Shown piece after piece: positions 46,774 to 58,840 of a stretch of 64,000 nt of DNA (positions within the stretch are counted from its first letter, which is position 1; the number at the start of each line of letters is the position of its first letter). The notes below the pieces were generated by a model. The model did not search any database. It was not told where the DNA came from and was given only the letters and a program-made list of their open reading frames with translations. Made by a program: the position numbers and the translations under genes. The stretch comes from Gnetum montanum (lineage: Eukaryota > Streptophyta > Gnetopsida > Gnetales > Gnetaceae). The stretch is from assembly GCA_015680685.1 (NCBI GenBank), contig MNCI01003794.1, forward strand, positions 48,462 to 112,461, given 5' to 3'.

Positions 46774-48825
46774 GAGTGGTTTAAGCTGATAGCCCCCTAG
46801 AGAACCCTAAACCTTGCATGCTTCCTAATCCATGCCTAGTTAGGAAGCAACTACATGACCAAGACTCTCCCTTGCCAAAAATGTGCTAGATGCCTGCCTA
46901 CCTTTGCTTCCAGTTTCCATGAATTTTTGACTTTTGTTTACATTACACTAGCCTATGCGTTTATCTTTTGGCTGCTCACATAAATCCCACATTTTGCTTT
47001 GTTTACAAATTCATCAACTTGGTTTACACATTGTTTAAAAAACATAAAACTACAAAAACACATCGCTTGAGAAGGCCTTAAACTAGCATATGACTCGGAA
47101 TGACCTAAAACTATCACTTTTGACATTGCTTTTCTTTCATTCATACATTTCAACTCTATTTACAATAGGTGTCGCTTCATGTTATTTTCTTTCTAGTTGC
47201 TTCTTGCAGGATCTTGCAGATACACAACATGACCACACATGCAGCATCACACTTTACACAAGCAAGGTAAGCACAAAAAGTCCACTATAACTATAAACTG
47301 GCACAGAAAGTCCTAGTATAATGACTTAAAACTGATATCACAGAAAAGTCCTAGCATCATGACTTAAAACTGATACCATAGTATAGTCATGGAGTTATGA
47401 CTTAAAACTAGCACCACAGAAAAGTCTTGGTATCATGATTTAAAACTGATACCACAAAATGTCCTGGCGTGATGACAGTAAACCGACACGACCAAGCTCC
47501 ATCTGGTATGATGCTAAACTACCACATCTGTCTGTTATGACATGAAACTAGCATCTAGAGTCCACTAAGACTATAAAACGGTTTTCCTCTTTATAGTTCA
47601 CTATGACTTTAAACTAGCAATGCACCATCAGCTATGATGCTAAACTGGTGTTGTCCAAGGGGTTATGACCTGAAACTAACTTGCAATAGTCTACTAAGAC
47701 TATAAACTGACGACATCATCGACGATCAGGAAAAAAATTAAAAAGATGTGTTGCTACAATTGGCTATTCATGTTCCACAAAGACTTGCTGCATAATTTTT
47801 CTCATGGCCCTTGATGAAGTTGATGCTGTTCATGATTCTGTCTACTTTGAAAATGGGACGCAGTGGCTCCATCACCTTATTTAAAGTGCTTAGTTAACTG
47901 ATTCATTTGCGTTTTTCTTATCTTCTTGGATTGTGTTTGCAGGATGACACTCTTGAGGCATTTGTGCACAGATGCACTTCATCATGACGACAGGGTATCA
48001 CATTCTTCCTGAATCACGCAACTAGGTTAATCAATCCATTCATAAGTACATTCCCGACCCCTGATACATTTCCTATTCACCAACATGCCCCCTTATCCTA
48101 TTCAGTTACATCCCCTGGATACATTGTATCCTACTCACTCGAAGTTCTTGATACACTATTGTACACTATGATTCTCTAAGCAGTTGCAACCCAAAACATA
48201 ATGCATAGTACATGATACAAATGCAAGCACATGATCATGAGCATAGAACTAAAAGTAAGCTCTTTCAAAAATACCAAAAAGAAAGCAAGAACAAAAAATA
48301 AAAGGTCAAAGAGCATAATTCTTGAAGAGGGTCTTTATGACCCCATTGTCATCATGGACTAAAGACCATTGGCTCTTCTCATACAAGTCCCAAGTGCGAA
48401 GGCAATTGTCTTGGAAAAACACTTTTGTCTCAAATGCTCATGTTGCACATCATCGCGTGGCTTTGGCTGTTTGCAACAAGCTCCTTTAAACATGACACAA
48501 GGGTCCCATTTCTCCAAAGAATGCACCTCCTATGCCTTGGCTCCAAGTCTGATATATATTGGTTGTTGACAAGGACCAAAAAATTGGCTCGTTCACATGA
48601 GAGCATTTCTCTCCCGCAGCTCAAACAACGTCACCTTTTGATCAATCCCTAATCACTCAGTTACAACCTTCTCTCCTTAAACTAAATTTCCCTTAATCTA
48701 ATGTACTTTTGAACATAGGGTAATGACATCCAACCAGGGGCCAATAGAAAATGATTGGTGCCAGGTTGATTGTGGTGTTTTCCACTTCTTTGTTGATGCC
48801 TCTCAGGTGGATTCCTCCAGACGTC
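46774..48825 (+). other. 3' non-coding interior of element H
   Basis: No pol-like frame. It contains a degenerate tandem array at 47270-47715. Short ORFs near 48369-48652 show no domain. Confidence 0.65.
47270..47715. repeat. Degenerate 38-bp tandem array before H 3' LTR
   Basis: About ten units with the core tatgacttaaaactgatacc and 'cacagaaaagtcctagtatc'. The first four or five units are close, later ones diverge and shorten. Tandem arrays between pol and the PPT are a known feature of Ogre/Tat elements. Confidence 0.85.
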
Positions 48826-48841
48826 AATAAAGAGGGGCCAA
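48826..48841 (+). other. Polypurine tract of element H
   Basis: AATAAAGAGGGGCCAA directly before the 3' LTR start TGAAACACC. Confidence 0.85.
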
Positions 48842-50772
48842 TGAAACACCATTAATTTTGGCCTAGCACTTTGAAAAAAGAAAAATTCAGAGCCTCTTGA
48901 GTTTTGGGAAGCAAAAATTTGACTAAGGCATGGAACTCACACTCAGCTTGTCAATCTAGCTTTCCCATGCTCAACTTGTCAAGCTAGCTTACTCACACTC
49001 AGCTTGTCAAGCTAGCTTGCCCTCAGCATGGGCAACTCCAAGAGTATTAAAATCAAGTCAAAATGGTCTAACTTAGAAGGTGCAAGGGCCCCTCAGGGCC
49101 CACTGATGACTACTCCAAGTTTTAGCATCTAGAACCCAAGATTTCAAGCCAAAATTGCACAAATCTTGCTACTCACACTAGCGGCGTTAGTCCAGTGTGA
49201 GTAACCCAAAACAGCCTCAAAAAAGTGTTACAATGGCCTAATTTCAAGCATACAAGGCCCCCTTGAGGTACACTAATTATTTCTCCAAGTCCCAACCTTG
49301 AGAATTTTGATTTCAGGCCTAAAAATACACCATTTTCAGCACTCACACTAAGGTCATGCTGGAGTCATGCCTAGCTCACGCTGATAGCGTGAGCCCATCG
49401 TGAATTGCCAAAATGACCTAGATCAAGCCACAAACAGGCTCAAATTTAGCATGCAGGTCATCCCCAAGGTTAGGAAGTAGTTACACTTGAAAGACAGGTC
49501 TCAAAGATCAAGATTTGGTATGAAACATACCATCCTAGCTTGCTCACGCCAGGGTCACGCTGAGGTCACGCTGGCAGCATGAGTCCAACATGACCACTAT
49601 TCATCAATGTGAGCACTATTTATCAACGTGATCACTATTCATCAATGTGAATACTATTCACCGACATGAACACTATTCATCAGTGTGAGCACTATTCATC
49701 AACGTGAGCACTATTCATCAACATGAGCACTATTCACCAATGTGAACACTATTCATGCCCAAAAAAAAGCACTCCAGACACACGCTAAGGACACACCAGG
49801 ACCAAATCAACTCACGCTGGGAGCCCTGGTGAGATAAAAACACCTCAAACAGACCAAAAACCACTCAAATCAACATCCTGCAGTAGTCAAGTTAGAGATT
49901 CAGAAATTCCAAGCGAGCCGGAGGCAAATGCTCTTATTGTACATTATCAGTCATTGTAAATTTTTCACATTTTTGAGCTGGTCATACTCTTACGCTACAG
50001 ATTGTACATGCTTCTATGGGCGTAAGCCATCTTTCACAATCTAAAATAGATTGTAAAATATAGTGCATCCGGTCTAGAACGTAGTCTGCCTATGTACACC
50101 TATCACGTGATCCATTTTTTGTTGTTCTCATAGCCATTGATCTCATTCACAAATCCTACTCACGTGCCTAGAAAAATGTATAAATACCTTGTTCATTGAC
50201 ATAAACAGGGCTGGAAATTTTGCAAAGAGGACAACCTAAAGAGCATTGACTGGCAACCTTGGACGCTCGAGTGCACACGATCCCTAGCACTTGAGCATCT
50301 GCACATGCTTCATCCTTGATCCCAGGGCTTGACGCTTGACCTGCCATCTACACATATACATGCATTTTTACTGGTGCACTTTATTCTATAAATTAGTACA
50401 ATATAGTATTTTACCTTCCATTATGCTATTTACATTATTCTGGTTCATTGTGCTATTTACATGATTCTGGTTCATTGCACTATTTACATTATTTTGATTC
50501 ATTATTTTACATTTGCATCATTCTATTCCATTCTTACATTACATCTAGCTCCATTTACATATTTTTGTTACATTTGTTACGATAACCCAAGTGCAAGCCA
50601 TAGCTTACACTCGAGGAAGTCCTTAGTGGATTTGCGTGTAGACCATCCAAGGTACTCTACCTTTATTTTTCTAGCTTGCCCTCTCACAAAGGCAGGGTCA
50701 GCTATATCTCTCTGGAGATCTTTTAGCATTCGTTTTTCCTCTAGCCTTACGCCGACGATTTCAGATAGTATA
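48842..50772 (+). repeat. 3' LTR of element H
   Basis: TGAAACACC to TAGTATA (CA changed to TA by a likely C-to-T change). It contains three 28-bp units, eight 19-bp units, and at 49374-49394 a perfect hairpin gctcacgct-gat-agcgtgagc. Confidence 0.92.
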
Positions 50773-50777
50773 GTTAG

Positions 50778-51513
50778 ATTCCTTATGACTGCATCCTGAT
50801 ACTAAAGGAGAGGGTGAATGTGATGATTAAGGTGAAGAAGAAGAAGAACCATCGCCATGACGATGTTTTCTACCTTCTCGTCGGTGGTCCCAACCCCGAT
50901 CGTGATGACGATCAGAATGCCTGCCTTTATCATGTGTTTGTGTTCCCTCATTGAACACTTGGTGTTTGTTAGGATCAAAACCAGGGTTGTGAATCATGGA
51001 GTGAAGGTTCTGATACACCATCTCCTCACCATCATTAGGAGGGGGAACATCATTTTGTGGAAAACCTATTGAAATAGGTTCACCACCCTCAATTTTGCTT
51101 AAGATGGATGGAGCATTATGGGGTCCCTTGTCCTTCAAAGATGTGTGGTAACTCTCCTGTCGCAAGTCTCGTTGGCGTTGTGCTTCCATGGGATGGTAGC
51201 CCCTTATGTCATAATCACATGCAACGTACTCTACGTACAATTGTGACATGCCTATTCATGCAAGAGCACGAAGAAGCATGTTGGGGATTGCTTGGTTTGG
51301 AGGCATCACTATGTTACCCTCCAAGTCTCTCTAATGCAGTTGTTTATCTTGATGGAGAATAAAGGTAAAGTCGGGCATGTACTCATTGTGATGAATATAT
51401 ACCACATGGAATTGTTAAGGAACTGGTGGATTTTGGTTATGTGTGTTGTGCCGCTAATTGTCTCTAGTGTTGTTCCTAGGTGGTGAAGTGCTTTTATGCA
51501 AAGAAGAAGATAT
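50778..51513 (-). pseudogene. gag of element G, N-terminal part
   Basis: The conserved N-terminal Gag region: VVYIHHNEYMPDFTFILHQDK, MPPNQAIPNMLLRAL, then an open stretch 51249-50827 (MSQLYVEYVACDYDIRGYHP...) ending in a His/Arg/Asp/Ser-rich tract. By comparison with B, the start codon should lie at 51513-51511, where the sequence is ATA, so the initiation codon has been lost. H interrupts the gene at 50777. Confidence 0.75.
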
Positions 51514-51631
51514 TTTTATCTTGTTCAATCTGCTGTTTACCATTATCATATTTTTTTTCATTTTGATTAACCCTAGTGTCCCAACAATATGAATGATCTC
51601 CTATGTTCTACGTAGCACACAAACAGCTAAG

Positions 51632-51649
51632 TCCCCGGCAACGACGCCA
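51632..51649 (-). other. Primer binding site (tRNA-Asp) of element G
   Basis: TGGCGTCGTTGCCGGGGA on the element strand, one difference from TGGCGCCGTTGCCGGGGA. The best preserved PBS in the window. Confidence 0.93.
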
Positions 51650-51650
51650 A

Positions 51651-52446
51651 TGATGAGTAGCGAGGTACCCCTACACTCAACCATATGAATACGAGCATCT
51701 GACGTGTGATCCAATCAAACTCCAAGGACTAATTGCTTACGCACCTTAATGGAACACTTAAGGTTAATCAATCGTTGTCTTCCCAAACTTACTTGTATTG
51801 TCATGGTTGTATGGTTAAGTAAGCTTGAGGTATACGATTTTTATATCTTTTATCTTTTCAATGCCTATGCTAGTAGGGAAAGGTGAAGAGAACTAAATGA
51901 ATAACTTTCATTAATTATTCACTAACTAATTTTTAATTATCCTATCATCACTATTCGTTCCCACTTGCCGCACACACCCTGAACCAATGCAACGCTACTA
52001 GGATTACCAAACACTACTAGTTACTAGGTTACCAAGTGTTACACACGTGCTCGAAGCGATTGTACTGAATGCACTTAACTAGGAGAGTCAAGGGTTGAGA
52101 GAGATTAATTATCTAGGAAAGAATTAAAAAATTTAACAATAATTAAATCCTATTTAGCTTAGTCCATATGCTACAAGGTTTATCAGAAAGTTCATCTTTA
52201 TTGCCGTACACAAATGTGTGCTCAAGCACAATTTGCTCGAATAAAGATTTGCTCACTTTAAGACTCCTACTTCGGGCACATGGAAATTATTATAACTCTT
52301 GAATGGTAAAACTACTATAGTTTGGCTAAGGGCTAAATCTAGATGCCTAAAATAGGGAAAGCCACCTCTTATTTATAGGCATTGCGGTGGGCTACGATAT
52401 CGTGTACGTGATATTGCACAGGCGTATGCGATATCATGGTTCATCA
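51651..52446 (-). repeat. 5' LTR of element G
   Basis: TGATGAGTAGCGAGG to ATGGTTCATCA on the plus strand, followed by the TSD GAAGG. The TATA box (element strand) is at 52370-52377. Confidence 0.92.
52370..52377 (-). promoter_or_regulatory. TATA box of element G 5' LTR
   Basis: TATTTATA on plus, TATAAATA on the element strand, in 'cacctcttatttataggcat', the same as at 35964-35971. Confidence 0.7.
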
Positions 52447-52451
52447 GAAGG

Positions 52452-55132
52452 TTCATCTTGTATAGAATTGATCTACCTTTCACATCATGCTCCTCCTTCA
52501 ATGATTCCCTACCTACTCTACGCACTTTGCATCAAAATGTAGGAGTTAAAAACCCTCAAATAAGAAAGATTATTATATTTTCCTTTGCATAATGTATAAA
52601 AGTCATCCACCAAAAGTCTTACAATATGGGCCAGGTAAAGGTTTATAATAAAATATTAAAAAAATTTTAAGGTCCACAACTAACACAAATTTTTCCAAAA
52701 TCCAAAGAATGTATATTTTATCCAAGCATCTTCGAAGTCTAGGTCTTAGTTATTCTTACTACCAACAAGAATAATTAGGTCTTGGAATAACCTCATTACT
52801 ATCATCGGATTATCCTTTAAATTATTTTAATGTCCAAATATATCAAAAATTTGTTCAATAAAAATCCAAAGAATATATATTTTGACCAAGCATCTCCAAA
52901 GGCTAAGTCTTGGTTACCCTCACTATCAAAGAGACTCATTGACAACTCTTGGAATAACTTCATTACTATCATTAGATTATCCTTGTCACTCCAAACATAT
53001 CACTCATGGCCAGGCCTTGGCAATAGCCTCACTACTAACCTCCTAAACAGCTAGGGCACACATGTCATCTAGAGGATAGGTCTTAACTATGCCTTACAAC
53101 AACACCACTAGACTCAATTACTCAGTGCCATGGTCTCAACTAAATCCATAGCTTGAAATGAACTTATGAATGAAAGTCCAAGGTAGGAAATCCATTCAAC
53201 AACCCTTGTTCCTACATGCAGATGGGGGGCATCTAAAAGATTTACTACTTTTATTACCAATTGAGCAAAATCGGTTCTAAAAACATTATTGTTTTACTCT
53301 AAAAATTCAAAAGGTATCCAAAATGGATAAAAATCAATAAAAGCTCAAATTTCACAAAATTCTTGCAAAATCATGTTCATATCAAAAGTTGATCCAAAAT
53401 AATCACAAAATATCCAAGAGGTAGGTATGAAAAAGTTTGCACAATCTTGGAAATTTACCAAAAGATAGAAATAGGTATAAATAGAATTAAAATATTATTT
53501 TTCTTGAACATAGGCCCAAAATGAGAAAAATTCTTGCAAAATCTTGACATAACAATCAAAATTATAGAAGAATAAGAGAAGATCAGAATTCAAAGAGGAG
53601 GAATAGAAAATCTAGAACAATATAAGGTAGCTTCATAAAAAGTAACATAAAATAATTTCTTTTACATGATCTACAACAAAATGGGATAGCTATTTAAAAA
53701 GGAAAAAAATAAATTAATCTTTCATACATGATCTACAAAAAAAATAGGGTAATTATTGAAATTAAAACTAAAATAAGCTTTATTACTTATGTTGGAAGGG
53801 CTCCCAAAATCTTCTTTAGGTCTTTTCTACATAATGCTCTTAATTAATCTTTTTCTTGCATAAAACATTACACCTAAAACCCTTCTACAAACTATGTTGC
53901 AAGGTATCTAAGGTCTAAACCTATTTACAAGGGGAAGAATGGAAGAAATATTTCTTAAATGGACTTAAAAATGAAGAAGAAATGATAATAAATGTCTTTT
54001 GGAAAAACACGATAGAATAATATTTTGGAAAAAAATGATAGGTGTAGAAATATAGGTGGCAAAAAATAACATATTATACATATGTTACATAACATATATA
54101 ATTTATCTTTTTTTCTTTTTAAAAAGGCATTATGGATGTGAATGTGATTTTTTCATCATTGACTTTTTAATTTTAATTTTTTTAAAATTTTATTTTACAT
54201 AAATAATTTTCATAAGTTCCTTTCCTATTTTCGCTCTCTAGTAATACCCTCAATGTTCAACCTTTCATAACATTCACATCGGGTCTCTATATAAAATTTT
54301 GTTTGAAACTATGGGACTCTTATTAAGTGTTCTACCAAACTATGTACTAAAATCTTATCTAGGCATGACTTATCATGGTTGCTCAGTTCAAATACTGAAA
54401 CATTTACAATATTATAGCAAACTAGAAAATGTTATATCTCGAGAATTGTAACTCTCATTCTAGTGAACTAAGGATCAAAACATATGTTTTTGAACTTTTT
54501 GGATACATTAGTAAGGTTAGATATTAGTTAGGACATCATCCTAAGATACTTCCTTAACAAATCTAATTTATGCAATATTTTATTATAATTAAGAATGAAC
54601 TCAAAATCCTTGTAATGAAAAAAAGCAACATGAAATATGACTTGGGTAGGATGAGGGTTAGAAATTAATCCATGAATAAAGTATTATATAAACAAATATG
54701 CATAATAAAATAAAAAAGTGCATAATTAAATGTGCATAATAAAGTATAAATGTACATAACTAAACTTGCATAATAAAGATTGAATATACATAAGTAAATG
54801 TGTATGAAAAATAAAATATGCATAGTCAAATACTTGTAAAGGCATAACAACTAAGAAAAAGAAAAAATGTTTAGGATAATTGGATTTCAATATCTAAGCA
54901 TAAAATATTCAAAAGATCTATGATTGAGCTTACATAGGAGAAAAATAAAGGATAGAAGATTTTAACAAAATAGCCTAAAAAGCAAATTGCATTTACTTAT
55001 GTAAGAAACTAATAAAAACAATAATAGTAATAACAATAAGCTAGTATATTGAAATGAATTTGATAACATTAAAAAATTAATCATGTGCATTAAATTAATA
55101 ATTAAATTTATGAAAATTTCTAGGTTGTGATA
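52452..55132 (-). repeat. 3' LTR of element F, right part
   Basis: It continues from 'cttagaagg' with 'ttcatcttgtatagaattga' and aligns with 56053-58840. A stretch at about 54670-54850 repeats 'cataataaag' / 'cataattaaatgtg' units of about 20 bases. No coding region is recognisable. Confidence 0.85.
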
Positions 55133-55451
55133 CTCTTCCCTCTTTCAAGGATTTTCCTCCTGTAAAATGTGAGGAAATTTAGTGTTGATAGTCTTTTTAG
55201 TGTTCTACATCCCTAAAGAACTTATTATAATTGTTTTACTTTATATTTTGAAGGAAGGTTAATAGTTGCTCAAGTATTTAATTTAAGTTATCTAAGAATT
55301 TTGAGAATTTTCTGGGGGGATATAGTTGACTAATCTTGTTCCTTGCATTTTATACAAAATTTTATCTAGAAAATATTAAACAAATTAAACAATATCTAAA
55401 ATAATTCATTCTATAACATCAAAGGAAAAATCCATGCTCTCATACCAACCT
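55133..55451 (-). other. Interior of element F with PPT and PBS only
   Basis: The PPT at 55133-55150 reads CTTGAAAGAGGGAAGAG on the element strand, next to the 3' LTR. The PBS at 55432-55447 reads TGGTATGAGAGCATGG, resembling the common initiator-Met-type site TGGTATCAGAGC. Between them are about 280 AT-rich bases without an ORF. Confidence 0.8.
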
Positions 55452-58400
55452 TGTAACATCCCCATTAATTATCTATAAGATCCTATAAATAACTAATAAA
55501 GATGTTATGAAACCCTAAGGATTTAAAATTAACCTTGATTTACTAATTGAAAAGGAAGCAGTAAAATAGATAAAAATTATAAAGTAGGAGCATAAATAAA
55601 ATAGAATAATACAACATATCAAAATTTGATAATACTTGTATATATAATTAAATAAAATTTATTTAGAGAAAATTATAAATTTACATAACCACAAAAAGGT
55701 AGAGGTCAAAAAATTCCACTAGTTACATTATAAAATAGTGTAAAAAATAATGATCTTAACAATGCTTATTTCACCTAATTTGGACCTCTAGAAATAAAGA
55801 TATTTACATTTGAAGTTTACCAAATNATAAGAAATAATATTAAATTTTCCTAAACATATACCACATGTTGCAATGAAAAACTTTTCTTGTAATCTAATGG
55901 TCCTAATGGCATAGATGACAAATTCATATTTATTATACTTTACTATTTATTCACAAAAATAGGTACATTGCTCAAATATTTGAAAAGTGTACAAGGTTTC
56001 TAATTCATGAAAATACAAAATATACAAAAATTATTTTTGAAGCTTAGAAGGTCCATCTTGTACAGAATTGATCCACCTTTTGTCTCATGTTCCTCTTTTG
56101 ATGATTTCTTTCCTACTTTGGGCACTTTACATAGAAATGAAGGAGTTAGAACCCCTCAAATAAGAAAGGTTATTATATTTCCCTCTTCATGGAGCATAAA
56201 GTATCTGGGCCAAAAGTCTTAGGATATGGGTAAGGTAAAGGTTTCCAATAAAATATTCAAATATTTCAAGGTTTGAAAATGTCATAAATTTTCCAAAAAA
56301 ACTAAAGGAAATCCAAGAAACTCAAAAATCCAAAGAATGTATGTTTTATCCAGGCATCTTTGAAGGCTAGGTCTTGGTTACCCTCAGTGCTAACAGGAAT
56401 CATTAGCTCTTGGAATAACCTCATTACTATCATTGAATTATCCTTTAAATTATTTTAAAGTCCAAAAATATTAAAATTTTATCGAACAAAAATCCAAATA
56501 GTGGATTTTAACTAGACATCTTCTAAGGCTAGTTCTTGGTTATCCTTACTAACAAAGGAACTCACTAACAACTCTTGGAATACCCTCACTACTATCATCA
56601 AATTATCCTTATTACTCATGGTTAGGTCTTGGAAATAGCCTCACTACTAGCCTCCTCAATAGCTAAGGCACATGCATCATCAGAAGTATAGGTTTTAACT
56701 ATGACTCATCACAACTCCACTAGACTCAATTTCTCAATGCCATGGTCTCGGCTAAATCCATAGCTTGATATGAACTTATGATTCAAAATCCAAGGTAGAA
56801 AATCTATTCAACAATCCTTATTCTTGTGCGATAGGCCCCACTAAAAAATAGTTCACTACTACATGCAGATAGGGAAATCTAAAACATTTGCAGCTCCCAC
56901 TACCAACTGAGCAAATTCAGTCGCACAAATATTGTTATTTTATTTAAAAAATCCAAAAGATGTCCAAAATGATCAAAAATCCATAAAATCTCAAATTCCA
57001 CAAAATTCTTACAAAATCATGTTCATATCAAAAGATCCAAAAGAATTATAAAATATCCAAGAAGAAGGTTGAACAAAGTTTCCACAATCTCAAAAATTTA
57101 CCAAAAGACAAAAATAGTTATGGACAAAATTAAAATATTATTTTTCTTAAAAACTAACCCAAAATGATAAAAATTCTTGTAGAATCTCAACGTAATAATC
57201 AAAATTATAGAAGAATAGAAAAAGATTAGAAAGCATAGAGGAGGAATAGTAAATCCATAACAATATAGGGTAGCTTCATACATAAACATAAAATGATCTC
57301 ACTTATGGGATGTACAACAAAATAGATTAGGTACATAAAAAGGAAAAAAATGAATTAATTTTTTTTATAAGATGTACAAAAAATAAGGAACTTATAGGAA
57401 AAGGAAACTAAAATAAGCTTCCTTACTTCTACTAGTAAAGCTTCCAAAATCTTCTTATCATCTTTCTTTTCTACTTAATGTTCTCAATTAATCTTTGTTT
57501 CACTTAACCCATTGCACCCAAACCCCTTTTACAAATTCCAATGTGATGTATCTAAGGCCTAAACCTATTTAGAAGGGTAAGAATGAAAGAAATTGGATTC
57601 AAAACAAAGAAGAAAGGACAAAAATATCATCTTTTGGAGAAATGCAATAGAACATGGTTTTGAAGAAAAATGATGATTGTGAAAAAATAGATGACAATAA
57701 ACAAACAACAAAAAGGCAACAAGAGAAAATGCAAGGTGGAGGACTAAAAGTAAAATGCATATTATACATGTGATGTATATATGTTACATAACATATATAA
57801 TTTACCTTTATCTTTTTCCTTTTTACAAAAGGTGTTATGCACATGAACGTGCTTTTTTTGTTGTTGAACTTTTAAATTTGATATTTTATAAATTTTATTT
57901 TACATAAAATTTTTTGATAAGTTCTTTTTCCATTTTCTTTCTCTAATAATATCCTCAGTGTTCAACCTCTCATAACACACATACTAGTTCTTCAAATTAC
58001 ATTCCATTGGAACCTACAATATTCATATTAAGTGTTCTATGAAATTGTATGCTAAAATATTATCTAGGAATTACTTATCATTGTCACTTAATTAAAATTT
58101 AAAAAAATTTATAGTATTTTAGCAAACTATAAAATGTGAGAACTCCAGTATTGTAACTCTAATTCTAGTGAAGTGAGAATCAAAATCTATGTTTTTGAAC
58201 ATTCTAGATACATTGGTAAGGCTAGATTCTAGGTAGGATATCATGTTAAGGTACTTCCTTAACAAAGCTAATTTATAAAATATTTTATTATAATTAAAAA
58301 TAAACTACAAATCCTAGTTTATTGAGAAAACGCAACATAGAATATGGCTTGGAAAGGGCGAGGGTTAGAAATTGCTCTGTGAACAAAGTATTGTATAATT

Positions 58401-58840
58401 ACATATGCATAATAAAATAAAAGATTCATAATTAAATGTGCATAATAAAGTATAAATATGCATAATAAATATTTAATATACATAACTAAACATCCATAAA
58501 GAATCAAATATGCATAGCCAAATACTTATAAAGGCATAATAATTGATAGAAGAAAAAAAAAACTTCCTAGGATAATTGTATTTCAATATTTAATCATAAA
58601 ATATTCACAAGATCTATGATTGAGCCTAAATAGTAGTAAAATAAAGGATAGGAAATTTTGAGAAAATACCCTAACAAGAAAATCACATTTACTTATGAAT
58701 GAAACTAACAAAAACAACAATAAAAATAATAGTAATAACAATAAGCTAATCTATTGAAATGCATTTGAAAACTTTTAAAAAAATTAATCATGTGCATTAA
58801 ATTAAATAATTAAATTTATGTAAAATTTTAGGTGATGACA
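55452..58840 (-). repeat. 5' LTR of element F
   Basis: It starts 'tgtaacatccccattaatta' and ends 'taggtgatgaca' on the plus strand; 3389 bp. It contains an isolated N at 55826 and the same AT-rich mini-repeats (about 58385-58520) as its partner. Compared with that partner it carries several short indels, so the pair is old. Confidence 0.88.

Larger units (their letters stand above)
40665..50772 (+). mobile_element. Element H, Tat/Ogre-like gag-protease retrotransposon in G's gag
   Basis: LTRs of 1954 bp (40665-42618) and 1931 bp (48842-50772) flank a 6.2-kb interior. The TSD GTTAG is perfect (40660-40664 and 50773-50777). The interior has gag and protease in forward orientation but no reverse transcriptase, RNase H or integrase. 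Long LTRs, a gag with the Tat/Ogre-type H-x(n)-C segment and tandem repeats before the 3' LTR fit a non-autonomous relative of Ogre/Tat. It is the innermost and therefore the most recent insertion of the nest. Confidence 0.92.
35245..52446 (-). mobile_element. Element G, gag-protease LTR retrotransposon nested in F
   Basis: Both LTRs are 796 bp (35245-36040, 51651-52446). The TSD GAAGG is perfect. The interior on the minus strand has PBS, gag, protease, non-coding stretch, acceptor, short aORF remnant and PPT. Its gag is split by the 10.1-kb element H. Without H, G is about 7.1 kb. No reverse transcriptase or integrase is found. Its gag-protease resembles that of B; its LTR resembles those of C and E. 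Confidence 0.92.
34634..58840 (-). mobile_element. Element F, giant-LTR element with a 319-bp interior
   Basis: Two long direct repeats, 34634-35244 joined to 52452-55132 (about 3.3 kb, split by G) and 55452-58840 (3389 bp), flank an interior of 319 bp. The interior has a PBS at one end and a PPT at the other, both on the minus strand, so this is an LTR retrotransposon with no coding capacity. The LTRs start TGTCATCACC or TATCACAACC and end GGGATGTTACA. The flanking pentamers are GATGA (34629-34633) and GATGG (58841-58845). It is inserted in D's aORF. LARDs have long interiors and TRIMs short LTRs, so F fits neither standard class. Confidence 0.85.

Noticed and set aside
48369-48652. Cys-containing ORFs after the protease in H
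   Set aside because: Overlapping short frames on both strands with no domain; no counterpart is available to support coding.
40761-49746. CRISPR-like array of short repeats
   Set aside because: The repeats are directly adjacent tandem units without unique spacers, within plant retrotransposon LTRs.
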